A stretch of 64,000 bases of DNA from Crambe crambe (GCA_963924555.1 OZ004590.1:4456001-4520000); one strand, 5' to 3'. Shown: positions 24,001 through 33,820, numbered from the stretch's first letter. Notes: generated from the sequence alone by a model not told the origin. Translations and numbers: made by a program.

Positions 24001-27000
24001 TGGTAAGGTTGACTTTGTACAGGCACTAGAAGAATCAGTAATATCAGCATTACTAACATAATCAGTTCCTGCAACCTAGAACTGATGTAGAAGTACTGTA
24101 CCTCACAGCGATTGCTAACTAGTTAGTTGTTGCAGTCAATATGAACTTTGACCTCATGCATTTATAAGTAGCAATAAAGTGTTACAGTAGCTTTTTTTTC
24201 TGTGTCTTAAAAATGCATGGTGGACTGAAAAACCTAACTTAGCTAGCTATTATGCATCATGAATCTAATATTCTTCTCATAGACATTAGCTAATTATTGT
24301 GAACAGACAAATTAAAATTTAATATCAAATCATAGAACTAGATTAGCTAGCTCTAATTAATGTATGCACATGCTTGTTAGCTATGAAACTACAAAACTAC
24401 AGTATCACCTTACGATCTTTATGAGCTATGGATTAAAATAGCTATACTTTTATCTCTAAATATAAATGAGTTTAATTTTTTATGCATATGATCATGGCCT
24501 CAAAAATTTAAATAATATTGATTAGAGTAGCCATTTCTCGAACATGCTGTAATGGCCAATCTTCTGTCATGTTCTATAATAGTTAGTTGCATGGTGTGGG
24601 AGAGATACAAGAGAGTTATGAGAAGATGAAACAATAATGATCATCAGTTCCACATACATCCAGATAATAATGGTCATGAGTATAGAGTTACGTAGTTAAT
24701 CAGCCCACACATTCTTCAGATGGTAGGACCACTTAAAGCATTAGCTATGTCAACTCAGACTTGTATGTTTCCAACTATGGCTTCAATAGTCAAGTGATTG
24801 CTTTTGAGAGAGACATGTATTTGGAGAGAGATAGCTAGTTGCAAAACTACCTATAACTTGGGTATAGCTATAATTAGCTATAGCAGGACATGACAGAAAG
24901 CACATTTTTTGACCATATCTTAAAGAAATAAATTTAGAGTCTGCTTGGCAATATTAGTGTCCACGATGTAGGCAGTTGAGATAGCTATTATGTTATACAT
25001 AACTCATACACTATGAGTCACCATGCATGCACAAACACCATAAATATAACTATCATAGTGTCATGCATTGATATGGCCTCTTCTGTGTAGTTAGCACCCA
25101 TACACAAATTACACATAGGAAAATAAAGGGTTAGCTACCAAGGCACCCATGACTAGTATTGCACCAAAAACACTAAGTAATAGCTACAAGAATTGAGATA
25201 GCTAATTTTATGCAGATAATCTTTTCTAAAAGCCTATTATAGCTATAGCTACGTATATGCATGTACACATTAGCTAACATCTCCACAGGTTTTGTGTACG
25301 GGCACTTTGCTTGGTTTATGAGACATGATCAATACAATGATCATGCACATTACTGTACACTGCACACCCATAGTGTGTGTATAGGGGCTTGGTTTATGAG
25401 ACATGATCGATACAATGATCATGCACATTACAAAATGAAAGTGTACACTGCACACCTATAGTGTGTGTATAGGGACTACTTAGTGTACACTGCACACCTA
25501 TAGTGTGTGTATAGGGACTACTTAGTGTATACTGCACACCTATAGTGTGTGTATAGGGACTACTTAGTGTATACTGCACACCTATAGTGTGTGTGTAGGG
25601 ACTACTTAGTGTACACTGCACACCTATAGTGTGTGTATAGGGACTACTTAGTGTACACTGCACACCTATAGTGTGTGTATAGGGACTACTTAGTGTATAC
25701 TGCACGCCTATAGTGTGTGTATAGGGACTACTTAGTGTACACTGCACACCTATAGTGTGTGTATAGGGACTACTTAGTGTATACTGCACGCCTATAGTGT
25801 GTGTATAGGGACTACTTAGTGTACACTGCACACCTATAGTGTGTGTATAGGGACTACTTAGTGTATACTGCACGCCTATAGTGTGTGTATAGGGACTACT
25901 TAGTGTACACTGCACACCTTATAGTGTGTGTATGTTAGGGATCTACTACCCCTATCACAATGGGTCCACTTGTCGACTGGCTATGAAGCTAACAATAGTC
26001 AAGTTTTGAGAATAAATATCTTTTCAAACAAAAGTGAACCAGAAAGCAAAAGAATGGATTTGCTCTCTTATATTAGCAAGATGATCTAATCATAGAATCA
26101 TGTGAGGATGAGCATAAAGCTTAACTCAAAATGTGCTGATTGTGTGTTAATGTTGTTTGTCCATGTCCTGCATTCTGTCCTATGTAACTGTTAGGGGTGT
26201 ATCCCTAACACTCCCCTCCCCTTCTTCTGGACTGACATCGTCAGTCCGTTCAGTGTCTTCTCCCCAACTCTGTCTGGATAGGCCATCGGCGTTACCGTGG
26301 GTTTTTCCTGGTCGATGCATGACGGTGAAGCTAAATGGCTGAAGAGCGAGTGCCCACCTGGTTAGCCGTCCATTTGAATTTTTCATGGTGTGCAAGAACT
26401 TCAGAGCTCCATGGTCAGTCTGAATAACAAACTGTCGCCCCAGCAGGTAGACTGCATAGTGTTTGAGGGAATTCACGATAGCCAAACATTCCTTTTCTGT
26501 TGTGGAGTACTTGATTTCCCTTAGCAATAGTTTTCTAGAATAGAAAGCGACTGGGTGGTCTGTACCTGTGTTGTCTCTCTGGCTGAGAACTGCTCCGATT
26601 CCCTTGTCCGAGGCATCTGTCTGGAGCCAAAATGGTTTGGTATAGTCTGGGCAGACTAGAATAGGTTCTTTCTGTAGACTGAGTTTGAGCTTGTTGAAGG
26701 CTGTCTGGTGCTGTGGTTGCCACCTCACTTTGGCTGGAGCAATGTTCTTGGTGAGGTCTGTGAGACAAGCAGAAATTTCAGCGAAGTTGGGAATAAATTT
26801 TCTGTAATAGCCGACCAATCCAAGGAATGCTCTGACATCTTTTTTTGTTTGGGGTACTTTGAAGTCACGGATAGCTTCTACCTTTGCAGTCTCTGGTCGG
26901 ACTAGGCCACATCCTACAATATGACCCAGGTACGAGCATTCTCTCATGGCAAATTGACACTTCTTACGCTTGACAGTTAGGCCAGCCCTGGAGAGCCTAT

Positions 27001-30000
27001 CAAAGACATCTCTGATGTGTTTCAGGTGGCTGTCCCAGTCTCTGCTGAAGATGATCACATCATCCAAATAAGCGGCTGCATACTTGCAGCAATCTCCAAG
27101 GATTCGGTCCATCATCCTTTGAAAGGTTGTGGGTGCTCCCTTCAAGCCAAAGGGCATGGCTCTAAACCGGTACTTGCCAAAGGGAGTGGTGAAGGCTGTC
27201 TTCTCCCTGTCCATTTCAGCCACTGGGACTTGGTAATATCCCTTAGTCAAATCCAAGGTAGTGATGTAAACCGCATCTCCCAAGTTTTCTATGAGCTCGT
27301 CCACACGGGGCATCTGGTAGGTGTCATCTGAGGTTACTGAATTTAGCTTCCGGTAGTCTATGCACAGTCTGATTGTTCCATCCTTCTTTTTCACTGGCAC
27401 AATGGGTGAGGCCCAAGGACTGTCGGAGGGCTCAATGACTCCAAGTTTTAGCATTGATTGTATTTCTTGCCTTACTTGTCCTTGCCAAGCCATAGGAACT
27501 CTGTAGGGGTGTTGGTGAATTGGTCGTGTATCGCCTGTAGGTATTGTATGTTCAGCCATATCTGTCAATCCTGGGGTGTTGCTCAGGGTAGCTGTGACTT
27601 CTCCAAGTAGCTGCTGTAGCTCGTCGTTCTGCTGGGGTGATAGGTTGGCATTGATCACAGTTTCTCCAACCAATTCTGTGTCCAGCATGTATAGCTGAAG
27701 TTCCCCTTCATCATCATCCTCGGCCTCTTGAGCCACCATCACGTTCATCACATTAGTAGGAGTCGTCCACTTCTTGAGCATGTTCACATGGAACTGTCTG
27801 GTCTTCTTTTTCCTCTCCGGCGTCTCAATCCTGTAGGAAACTGGTGATACTTGTTCAAGGATGGTGTATGGTCCATGCCATTGAGCTGAGAGCTTGTCTT
27901 GTCCATCTGGTATGAGGGCTAACACTTGTGTGCCTACCTCGAAGTGTCGATCACGAGCCTTTTGGTCATACCATTTCTTGCTGGCCGCCTTGGATTTTGC
28001 TTCAGTTTCTTTTGCAATCTCTGCTGTCTCCAGGAGCTTCTCTTGTAACCGGAGAACAAACGAAACAATGGACTCTGGTGTTTTCTCCTTTCCTGTCCAT
28101 TGTTCTTTTACAATGGTAAGTGGGCCTCTGACCTGTCTTCCAAACATCAGCTCGAAGGGACTGAATCCTGTAGCTGAGTGGGGAGTATCTCTGTAAGCAA
28201 AACAGGCGTATGGCAGCCATCTGTCCCACTCTTTCGATGCTGGGCATGTCTTCCGTAACATGGCCTTCAGAGTTGCATGAAATCGTTCAAGCATTCCATC
28301 TGTTTGTGGATGGTAGGGTGATGTGCGAATGTGCTTGACCTGGAGCAGGTTGAAGACTGCTGCCATCAGGGTAGACATAAAATTTGAGCCCTGATCACTG
28401 AGGATCTCATCTGGTATACCAAGTCTTGTGAAAATCTGGCATAGAGCATCTGCCACTGTCTCCGCGTCTATCTTCTTGAGTGGTACTGCCTCAGCATAGC
28501 GAGTGGCAAAATCCATGAAGGTTAAGATATATTTGAAACCTGTCGTAGTACGCCTCAGTGGGCCAACAATGTCCATCGCCACTCGCTTGAACGGTTGGTC
28601 TATCACAGGCAAAGGTATCAGTTCTGCCTTCTTCTGCAGGGTCTTGTTGCCCTTTTGACATTCTTGGCATTCTCTGCACCATCTGGAAACGTCTGCTCCA
28701 AGTTTCGGCCAGTAGAACTGTTGTAGGATTTTCTCCTGCGTCTTCTTGGTACCGAAATGACCTGCCATTGGTGCTCTGTGTGCTAGTTTGAATATCCACG
28801 ACCTGTATCTAGCAGGTACCACAATTTGAGTAAATGTTTCATCTTGCTTGTTAGTGCTAACATGAAGTAAAACACCATCTTCCACCATGAATGTAGAGTC
28901 TTTATCTGACTGAGCTTGTGTCCACAGGTCCTGAAGAGTTTCGTCCTGTTTCTGGGCTACCTTCAGTTGCTCTGTCCCGACCTTTTCCATGCCATCTTCA
29001 GCCAACAAAGTGCTTTGGAAACATTTTGCTCTCTCTCGTTTCTGGGATTTGGTTTGTTTCTGTTTTTCTGGTCTTGGGGGTAAGAACATGTCGTCTGAAA
29101 AATTGGGTAGCTCTTCCACGTCTTCTTTTAACTCCAGTGGGGTTGTAGTAGCACCTGAAGATGCTGTGTCAGCTTCATTCTGTTTTTCCTGGATAGCCAC
29201 CTTCCGAGCCTGGGCACGAGTTGAAACTGCCTGGACTGATATCTGACTGGCAACTGCTTTATCCACCACCTCCTTCATGAGAGAAGGGAAGAATGGTAGA
29301 TCCCAACCCAATAGGGCACTGAACTTTGGCTCCATCACCAAGACTTCCAAGGTTGTCTCATGTTCTCCAAATTGGAACTTAACTCGAGCTGTAGGACATT
29401 CCTTTGGTTTCCCTGTCACACCAACTGCCCAACGTCTCTTCCCTGTGTAGGCATCCTTGGGTACTACTCGCCAGTGGACCACTGTTCCATCAGCACCCGA
29501 GTCCAGGAGCATGTCCTTGTAAACTACTCCTTCAATTTGACCTTCTATCATGTTTGGCTTATTATTCTTGCTGTCAAAGGTAGCTGTCATCGACTCCTCA
29601 ATCATCATTACCTTCTTGGGGCATCTTGCCGAGATATGTCCATATTCCTTACAGTTGTAGCACTGTATTCCCTTGGCCTTTTCTGAGGGCGTCTTCAACG
29701 GGGTAGGACTTGCTGTCTTCACTGGCCCTGGAGGAGTTGAATCTTCATACTTCGTAGGTTGTGTGTCCGTACTCCCTGTCTGCTTCTGCGTGAAGAATTT
29801 CTTCTGCCATCTTGGATGGTCGGGGTAAGAATGCCTGTCCTCAAAAAATCGGTCTGCTAAGATTGCTGCTCTTGCTGCTGTGTCTGGGTCCTTGTCCCGG
29901 ACGTGAGCTGCTGCTGCTGAGGGTAGAGTCTGGAGTAACTTTTCCTTCAGTATCCTGTCTTTGACTTCAGCTATGGTCTCTGCTCCCTCAATGTAGCGGG

Positions 30001-32388
30001 TCAGGAGTCTTGACCACCTGGTCAGAGCTCTTGTGTAGGAGTCACCCTTAGGTCTTGTGGCATTCCAGAACTGGTCGCCCAGTCGCTCTTGGCGGATGCC
30101 ACAGAAGTCCAAGATCCTGTTCCTGGCTGTTTGGTAATCCCGCTGGCCGTTTACACTCAGCATGGCAAGTGCATCCCTGGCCTTGTTGTTGAGAAGTGGT
30201 CTCAGGTAACTCATCCACCTATCTGCTTCCATCTGGATCTCTTCCATATGTATTTCAAAGTTTGCTATGAAGTCCTCAATATCTGCGTCTTCTGTCATGG
30301 CAGACATCCTCGGAGTATCTCTTTGCCTCAGAGCTGTTTTTCTGTCTGCCTCTCGTCTTTCTTCGTCCTGCTTTCTCTGCTCAGCTTCTCTTTCTCGCCG
30401 CGCTCTTTCCTCCTGGCGTCTCCGTTCATCTTCCTGGAGTTTGCGTACCAGCTCCTGTTGTCTACGTTCTTCCTCTAGGCGCTGCCTCTCGGCATCTTGC
30501 ACACGGCGGGTTTCTTCTCTCTCAGTCTGTGCTGCCAACATAGCTAGGATTGTCTGCTGCACCTGAGCTGCTCGTTCACCCTCTTGCTGTCTCCGTGCAG
30601 CCTCTTCTTCACGTCTACGTTGGTCATCTAGGCGTCTCTGCTCCTCCCTGAGTCTTTCCTCCTCACGCCTTGTCTCCTCTTTCCTGGCATCATCTGCTCG
30701 AAACTCTTGGAAGAGTCTGAGGACAGCTTCCATACCAACAGGTTGTGGTGCTGCCTCCTCCTGTCCGCCTTTGGCCTTGGCTGTCCTGAGGCTAGATCTG
30801 CGGGGGAGCTCTGCTGCTTGGTTCTCCGACATAATCCTCTCTCATACAAAAAGGTGAGTTAGCTATACCTCTAGATCTCGTTTCTTCGGCTTCCGCTGCC
30901 AGACACAAGTCCCGAATCGCTGCCACCAAATGTTAGGGATCTACTACCCCTATCACAATGGGTCCACTTGTCGACTGGCTATGAAGCTAACAATAGTCAA
31001 GTTTTGAGAATAAATATCTTTTCAAACAAAAGTGAACCAGAAAGCAAAAGAATGTATTTGCTCTCTTATATTAGCAAGATGATCTAATCATAGAATCATG
31101 TGAGGATGAGCATAAAGCTTAACTCAAAATGTGCTGATTGTGTGTTAATGTTGTTTGTCCATGTCCTGCATTCTGTCCTATGTAACTGTTAGGGGTGTAT
31201 CCCTAACAGTGTATAGGGACTACTTAGTGTACACTGCACATCTAATATAGTTTGGGACATTATGTTAGCTACAACAACAATCATGCATGTGGTGAAATGC
31301 ATGGAATTCAAAACAAGATCAGCTAGTGATCCATTGCATGATGATGTTTACATGCTAAGTGGTTTCCATGTATGGTTGCATAAACAATCATGTGGAAACA
31401 ACTGCTGCTGAGATAACTGTTCTAAATGCACTATAGCTATAGCTACATGCAAGTGTGTTTAATAAACAAACCCTTAAACGAGCTAAGGGATTTCATGGCT
31501 AGCCACGATGCACACTAAAGATAGCAGAAAAGGAAAAGTTGTACTTTACGTACACTAATATAATATTATGACAGTGACTCAAAGGCCCTTACACTCCCAC
31601 TACATGCACTGCATGTAGCTACTGTGTTTCAGAGGTTGCTGTGTATATATGCATGCATGAGTGATCAACACTGTAAGTTTGTGTTGGACAACGTATTTAA
31701 CAATATATCAAACATCAAGTTCAAAAAAAATAAACAGTCGTGTTTGTTTGAATGTCCCTCCCACCATAGCTATATGCTCTAGCTGTGATTATGAATGCAA
31801 CAATACAGTGGAACTACATGTACTAATAGGTTAAATTACACTTCTGAGAGGATGTAAGGGCTATACTTTACTTAGATCATTCATGTTATATGTATACAGC
31901 TATAGCTATGACATTGTACATGTCATGATGTATAGCTCTATCCAGCTATGGAGATGCCTTGTTTGGTATAATTGTACACCATATATAACATCTCACACAC
32001 ACAATATATAAGGAAAAAATGCACTCAGACAATAATTAAGTAATTTGTTATACAAATGAAAGTTGTGTAAATATGACAAGTTATGTATGATATTAATCAA
32101 CGTGAAAGAAGTAACATACGTAATTTCTATTACAAACTGTAGAGTTTTTTTTTAAACTTTAGTAGCTATCATCATTCCCCAGGCTTCTTATAAATACTGT
32201 AACTACATCTCACTATAATAATACCACCCCATAGATGTGGTATATTTTATTAAGACTGTTATCAAGATATAAGGTAGTTAACACACTCAATAGCTAAAAC
32301 TTCTTCATAGAGACTCACATGGTTGACTTTGAACAGGAACTAGAAGAATCAGTAATGTCACCATTACTAACATAATCAGTTTCTTCAT
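14589..32388 (-). CDS. Receptor gene B: Ig2-FN3x5 transmembrane receptor (836 aa)
   Basis: Eleven exons: 32319-32388 (signal), 18723-19112 (Ig1), 18093-18413 (Ig2), 17575-17838, 17223-17519, 16843-17130, 16498-16776, 15497-15802 (FN3 1 to 5), 14952-15069 (membrane), 14789-14842 and 14589-14712 (cytoplasmic). The 2511 nt are divisible by three with all junction phases consistent. Residues: leader 1-22, Ig1 24-153, Ig2 154-260, FN3 261-738, helix about 750-772, tail about 773-836. A type I surface receptor for adhesion or recognition is the likely role; the ligand is unknown. Intron 1 is 13.2 kb and contains two LTR elements and a minisatellite. Confidence 0.85.
15497..17838 (-). CDS. Gene B FN3 exons 1 to 5
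   Basis: Exons 17575-17838, 17223-17519, 16843-17130, 16498-16776 and 15497-15802 each encode one FN3 domain and are all phase 1-1 (264, 297, 288, 279 and 306 nt). The fifth begins MVMNVQVERLNATSVRVSW and ends in a Pro/Ser linker (SPASPPSPG). Many N-x-S/T sites suggest glycosylation. Introns between them are short (under 700 bp) and hold nothing I recognise. Confidence 0.86.
18093..19112 (-). CDS. Gene B Ig1 and Ig2 exons
   Basis: Ig1 is 18723-19112 (390 nt) and Ig2 is 18093-18413 (321 nt), both phase 1-1. Ig1 has the Cys pair (GGLLCSSTVG and GLFTCRRNG) and a Trp between them. Ig2 keeps the Trp and the Tyr-rich last strand but has no cysteine pair. Confidence 0.83.
19113..20454. other. Gene B intron 1, left part
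   Basis: No gene. From about 19500 the sequence is a diverged copy of 8990-9730 in intron 1 of gene A, showing that the intron was duplicated with the gene. A MITE sits at 19877-20083. Confidence 0.55.
19877..20083. mobile_element. 207-bp MITE, CAGGGTTTCATCTA ends
   Basis: Inverted ends CAGGGTTTCATCTA and TAGATGAAACCCTG are flanked by CTCAG (19872-19876 and 20084-20088). It contains an inner inverted repeat (CTCCCTTTGGTGAC and GTCACCAAAGGGAG) and G/C homopolymers. The paralogous site near 9355 has no insert. Confidence 0.7.
20712..20724 (+). other. Primer binding site, tRNA-Leu-like
   Basis: TGGTGGCAGCGGT starts two bases after the 5' LTR. It is complementary to the 3' end of animal tRNA-Leu (AAG type) as I recall it. 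Confidence 0.6.
20855..21840 (+). pseudogene. gag remnant of the deleted LTR element
   Basis: Open from ATG 20855 to a TGA at 21215-21217, then in the same frame to about 21725, where coding shifts frame. The N-terminal 150 residues are a charged coiled coil (RKQEEEKRDKQRKMDEELRE). A gag capsid-like region follows (DAELYLNDFEDQLTELRIPK, RFWNFSRPK), then in the next frame SVEQAGDLIIKEKM. A premature stop, a frameshift and the missing zinc knuckle make it defective. Confidence 0.75.
21840..22653 (+). pseudogene. RT thumb plus RNase H remnant
   Basis: The open frame 21685-22653 passes from gag directly into the RT connection region (KKCRFGMTECDYLGYTVGRG), then DVRAFIGLTGYYRRFIPNF. RNase H follows, with LQTDASERGIGAVLSQ, EKECLGIVSALRHF and HKPGQLNGNADGLSRQ. 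The stop lies just inside the 3' LTR. The gag-to-RT junction near 21840-21850 marks the internal deletion. RT catalytic YxDD is absent. Confidence 0.8.
23775..23841. mobile_element. 67-bp insert with 8-bp target duplication
   Basis: Imperfect inverted ends (CTCGAACCCAGCCC and GGGCTGGGTTTGAAG) are flanked by ATGCTACT at 23767-23774 and 23842-23849. The paralogous site near 13625 lacks it. Size and duplication fit a very short hAT-derived MITE. Confidence 0.5.
24000..24059 (-). pseudogene. Decoy signal-peptide exon in gene B intron 1
   Basis: A second copy of the signal exon (MLVMLILLILLVPVQSQP) with a GTGAGT donor. Five extra bases (TTACC) before the donor change the exit phase from 1 to 0, so splicing to Ig1 would shift the frame. 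The upstream start is also TTG rather than ATG. The intact exon at 32319-32388 is taken as the real first exon. Confidence 0.7.
24142..24154 (-). promoter_or_regulatory. DR1-like site of the decoy first exon
   Basis: AGGTCAAAGTTCA on the minus strand, at the same distance from the decoy exon as in the active copies. Confidence 0.35.
25260..25440 (+). repeat. Minisatellite leader, duplicated
   Basis: The leader CTTGGTTTATGAGACATGAT with a following CAATGATCATGCACATTAC occurs twice (25309-25353 and 25387-25431), separated by one partial 42-bp unit. It also precedes array A, and its reverse complement lies at 57750-57784. Confidence 0.75.
25441..25932 (+). repeat. 42-bp minisatellite array B (~12 units), split by an LTR element
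   Basis: Same unit as at 7962-8616. The array stops at 25932 and resumes at 31209-31242, because an LTR retrotransposon inserted inside a unit. Units here are more uniform than in array A. Confidence 0.92.
26180..30832 (-). CDS. Gag-PR-INT-RT-RNaseH polyprotein (1550 aa)
   Basis: Approximate domains: charged coiled coil 45-170; gag region 175-350 (FWNATRPKGDSYTRALTRW); CCHC zinc knuckle near 390 (CYNCKEYGHISARC); protease near 442 (LLDSGADGTVV); integrase HHCC finger 684-724; integrase core with Asp near 754 (AMDIVGP), Asp near 814 (SDQGSNF) and Glu near 847 (DGMLERFH). Reverse transcriptase follows (LCIDYRKLNS, YLDDVIIF near 1257), then RNase H from about 1404 (TDASDKGIGAVLSQ, NADGLSRQ). 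Sequence motifs are Ty3/gypsy-like but integrase precedes RT, the Gmr1 arrangement. The last codons run through the polypurine tract into the 3' LTR. No stop separates gag from pol. Confidence 0.95.
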   Translation of the reverse strand: MSENQAAELPRRSSLRTAKAKGGQEEAAPQPVGMEAVLRLFQEFRADDARKEETRREEERLREEQRRLDDQRRREEEAARRQQEGERAAQVQQTILAMLAAQTEREETRRVQDAERQRLEEERRQQELVRKLQEDERRRQEERARREREAEQRKQDEERREADRKTALRQRDTPRMSAMTEDADIEDFIANFEIHMEEIQMEADRWMSYLRPLLNNKARDALAMLSVNGQRDYQTARNRILDFCGIRQERLGDQFWNATRPKGDSYTRALTRWSRLLTRYIEGAETIAEVKDRILKEKLLQTLPSAAAAHVRDKDPDTAARAAILADRFFEDRHSYPDHPRWQKKFFTQKQTGSTDTQPTKYEDSTPPGPVKTASPTPLKTPSEKAKGIQCYNCKEYGHISARCPKKVMMIEESMTATFDSKNNKPNMIEGQIEGVVYKDMLLDSGADGTVVHWRVVPKDAYTGKRRWAVGVTGKPKECPTARVKFQFGEHETTLEVLVMEPKFSALLGWDLPFFPSLMKEVVDKAVASQISVQAVSTRAQARKVAIQEKQNEADTASSGATTTPLELKEDVEELPNFSDDMFLPPRPEKQKQTKSQKRERAKCFQSTLLAEDGMEKVGTEQLKVAQKQDETLQDLWTQAQSDKDSTFMVEDGVLLHVSTNKQDETFTQIVVPARYRSWIFKLAHRAPMAGHFGTKKTQEKILQQFYWPKLGADVSRWCRECQECQKGNKTLQKKAELIPLPVIDQPFKRVAMDIVGPLRRTTTGFKYILTFMDFATRYAEAVPLKKIDAETVADALCQIFTRLGIPDEILSDQGSNFMSTLMAAVFNLLQVKHIRTSPYHPQTDGMLERFHATLKAMLRKTCPASKEWDRWLPYACFAYRDTPHSATGFSPFELMFGRQVRGPLTIVKEQWTGKEKTPESIVSFVLRLQEKLLETAEIAKETEAKSKAASKKWYDQKARDRHFEVGTQVLALIPDGQDKLSAQWHGPYTILEQVSPVSYRIETPERKKKTRQFHVNMLKKWTTPTNVMNVMVAQEAEDDDEGELQLYMLDTELVGETVINANLSPQQNDELQQLLGEVTATLSNTPGLTDMAEHTIPTGDTRPIHQHPYRVPMAWQGQVRQEIQSMLKLGVIEPSDSPWASPIVPVKKKDGTIRLCIDYRKLNSVTSDDTYQMPRVDELIENLGDAVYITTLDLTKGYYQVPVAEMDREKTAFTTPFGKYRFRAMPFGLKGAPTTFQRMMDRILGDCCKYAAAYLDDVIIFSRDWDSHLKHIRDVFDRLSRAGLTVKRKKCQFAMRECSYLGHIVGCGLVRPETAKVEAIRDFKVPQTKKDVRAFLGLVGYYRKFIPNFAEISACLTDLTKNIAPAKVRWQPQHQTAFNKLKLSLQKEPILVCPDYTKPFWLQTDASDKGIGAVLSQRDNTGTDHPVAFYSRKLLLREIKYSTTEKECLAIVNSLKHYAVYLLGRQFVIQTDHGALKFLHTMKNSNGRLTRWALALQPFSFTVMHRPGKTHGNADGLSRQSWGEDTERTDDVSPEEGEGSVRDTPLTVT
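30918..30928 (-). other. Primer binding site, tRNA-Leu-like
   Basis: TGGTGGCAGCG on the minus strand, two bases inside the 5' LTR; 11 matches to the tRNA-Leu 3' end before diverging. Confidence 0.55.
31209..31242 (+). repeat. Resumed end of minisatellite array B
   Basis: Starts with the second copy of the GTGTA target duplication and completes the interrupted unit (GGGACTACTTAGTGTACACT). Confidence 0.85.
31243..32318. other. Gene B intron 1, right part
   Basis: No gene. It is a diverged copy of the stretch found at 9650-10200 and 22916-23260, including the ATACTGTAACTACATCTCAC sequence that is palindromic at 10059-10173. Confidence 0.5.
32319..32388 (-). CDS. Gene B signal-peptide exon
   Basis: ATG at 32388 opens MKKLIMLVMVTLLILLVPVQ followed by SQP, a textbook basic-hydrophobic leader. 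The donor GTGAGT leaves one base (T), which joins TG of the Ig1 exon to make Leu. This phase match with an exon 13 kb away is the reason for assigning it to gene B; gene C cannot use it because C is transcribed towards it and ends upstream. Confidence 0.78.
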
Positions 32389-32456
32389 CCTAGAACTGAT
32401 AGCTATAAGAAACTGTACCTCACAAGGATTGTCACACTATAGTCCTGAGTCAATTA

Positions 32457-32469
32457 TGAACTTTGACCT
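32457..32469 (-). promoter_or_regulatory. DR1-like nuclear-receptor site upstream of gene B
   Basis: AGGTCAAAGTTCA on the minus strand, 68 bp before the gene B ATG. Confidence 0.45.
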
Positions 32470-33360
32470 TCTCATGTGATTAACTAGCTATAGCTAATGA
32501 TAATTGTGGACCTGCATCCATGGCAGACTGAAAAACTTGTAGTTTCTAACTGCATTGCCACATCATGCCACTGTAAAATTACGAGGAATACCTGCAAAAA
32601 AAGTCATATTTTATTAAGCTACAAGCAGACTCTTGACTTCAGCCAGCATTACAGTGTAACCCTTTAATGATAGTATTCTTCCAAAATAAAACACCAAATT
32701 ATCCTAACCGCCAGTATACTCTTGGGGAAGAAAAGTTATTATAGATACGCACCACTGTCCATAGGTGGTGAAACAGGTCAGGCCAGTCCAGTCGGGCCTG
32801 ACCAATATTTTGGGAAAAACAGTTAATTATTAAGTATCATCAATCAAAAACAAAAGAAAGATGCTCAAATATAGCAAATTGTGGAGCTTCAGTGGTCTGA
32901 GGGATTACATTTCAATTTCGGCCCTGACCAATCGAATCTTGCTTCTAACACCTCTGCAGTGTCACTGTGCTGCTGGAAAAAGCTTGCAAAATTGTGGTTG
33001 TGAAAGCTGCATACATACAGGGGGACACCGACCACACAGCATTATGGGGGCATGAAGGAAAATCTTGCAATCAGAAGAATAAACACAGACCACAAACCTT
33101 ATAATGGTCATCAAGCTTGGGATCCATCTCAACCCCTCCTGATAAAAGATAGTCTCATTCTTCCTTCTTTCCTTATTTGCATTTTTTCCAACCCTTGTGC
33201 ATTAGCTAATTACGTAGCTGCATGGTCTATTAGCTATATAAACACAATTTAAGTTCATATTCTATGCAGGTTAACTAGCTATAATGTTATATCATTTGTT
33301 TCAGTTGTTTATTTCGTATAGCTATACTGGCTAAAATTAAAGTTATAGTTATAACTTCTG
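32470..33360. other. Gene B upstream and gene C 3' region
   Basis: No gene. A segment at 32765-33050 is not seen in the other spacers. On the minus strand AATAAA (33308-33313) lies about 50 nt past the gene C stop and could be its poly(A) signal. The AATAAACACAGACCACAAACC stretch near 33080 is shared with 48500. Confidence 0.45.
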
Positions 33361-33820
33361 TCAAATATCATCATACACTCCTTCATTGTTAAATGATGTA
33401 GCAATTTCATCTGGTGCTCGGACTTGTCCATAAGCCACACATGAACTCATATCCACTTTATCACTAGCACCCACACTAAAGTAAAAAAATAATCTACCAA
33501 TTAACAATGATTTCATGCACTCTTCCGAATAAGGGATCACAGCAAATGCTACAATACAATAGTGTACCTAATAGAATGGTCATGTATAATACCTTGTTGT
33601 AACTTCATAGGTGTGTTCCGTGTCAGCACTTTTCCCCCTGCACAAAATGTCACACAAGATTGCATCTAGACCACACTAGCTACGTAGTACTGAGTTACTT
33701 ACTTTGATCTTTTACATGAATAGAATACTGCAAAAAGGATAGTATTATTCAGCAGGACAGTCAAGAGAAAGGTCACCACAACACCAATGGATAAGTCTCT
33801 TGTACACATGCATGTTCCAC
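33361..33820 (-). CDS. Gene C membrane and cytoplasmic exons
   Basis: Exon 33703-33820 encodes the helix (IGVVVTFLLTVLLNNTILFA) and SCKRSK. Exon 33593-33637 encodes EHTYEVTT (9 nt shorter than in B). Exon 33361-33475 encodes CVAYGQV and ends VYDDI. The terminal Asn of the B and D motif is Asp here, so the YxN signature is lost while YGQV is kept. Confidence 0.8.

Larger units (their letters stand above)
22910..24999. other. Gene B intron 1, duplicated stretch with decoy signal exon
   Basis: No intact gene. It is a diverged copy of 9760-10240 and 12920-14080 from intron 1 and the promoter of gene A, including an old signal-peptide exon (24000-24059) and DR1-like site (24142-24154). The Tc1-like insertion of the gene A copy is absent. 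Confidence 0.55.
25933..31208 (-). mobile_element. Intact young LTR retrotransposon, Gmr1-type (INT before RT)
   Basis: The 278-bp LTRs (30931-31208 is 5', 25933-26210 is 3') begin TGTTAGGG and end CCCTAACA; I see one difference (G/T at about position 126). The target duplication is GTGTA (25928-25932 and 31209-31213). The primer site TGGTGGCAGCG (30918-30928) follows the 5' LTR; the polypurine tract (AGAAGGGGAGGGGAG) abuts the 3' LTR at 26211-26225. One uninterrupted ORF fills the interior. Near-identical LTRs, an intact ORF and a clean duplication indicate recent movement. Confidence 0.95.

Noticed and set aside
25933..31208. Classification as Ty1/copia from the integrase-first order
   Set aside because: The RT (YLDDVIIF), RNase H and HHCC integrase motifs are Ty3/gypsy-like; only the order is copia-like.
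33052..33252. Possible small gene between genes B and C
   Set aside because: The frame is short, has no splice or domain support, and part of it is repeat sequence shared with 48490-48560, where it is not open in the same way.
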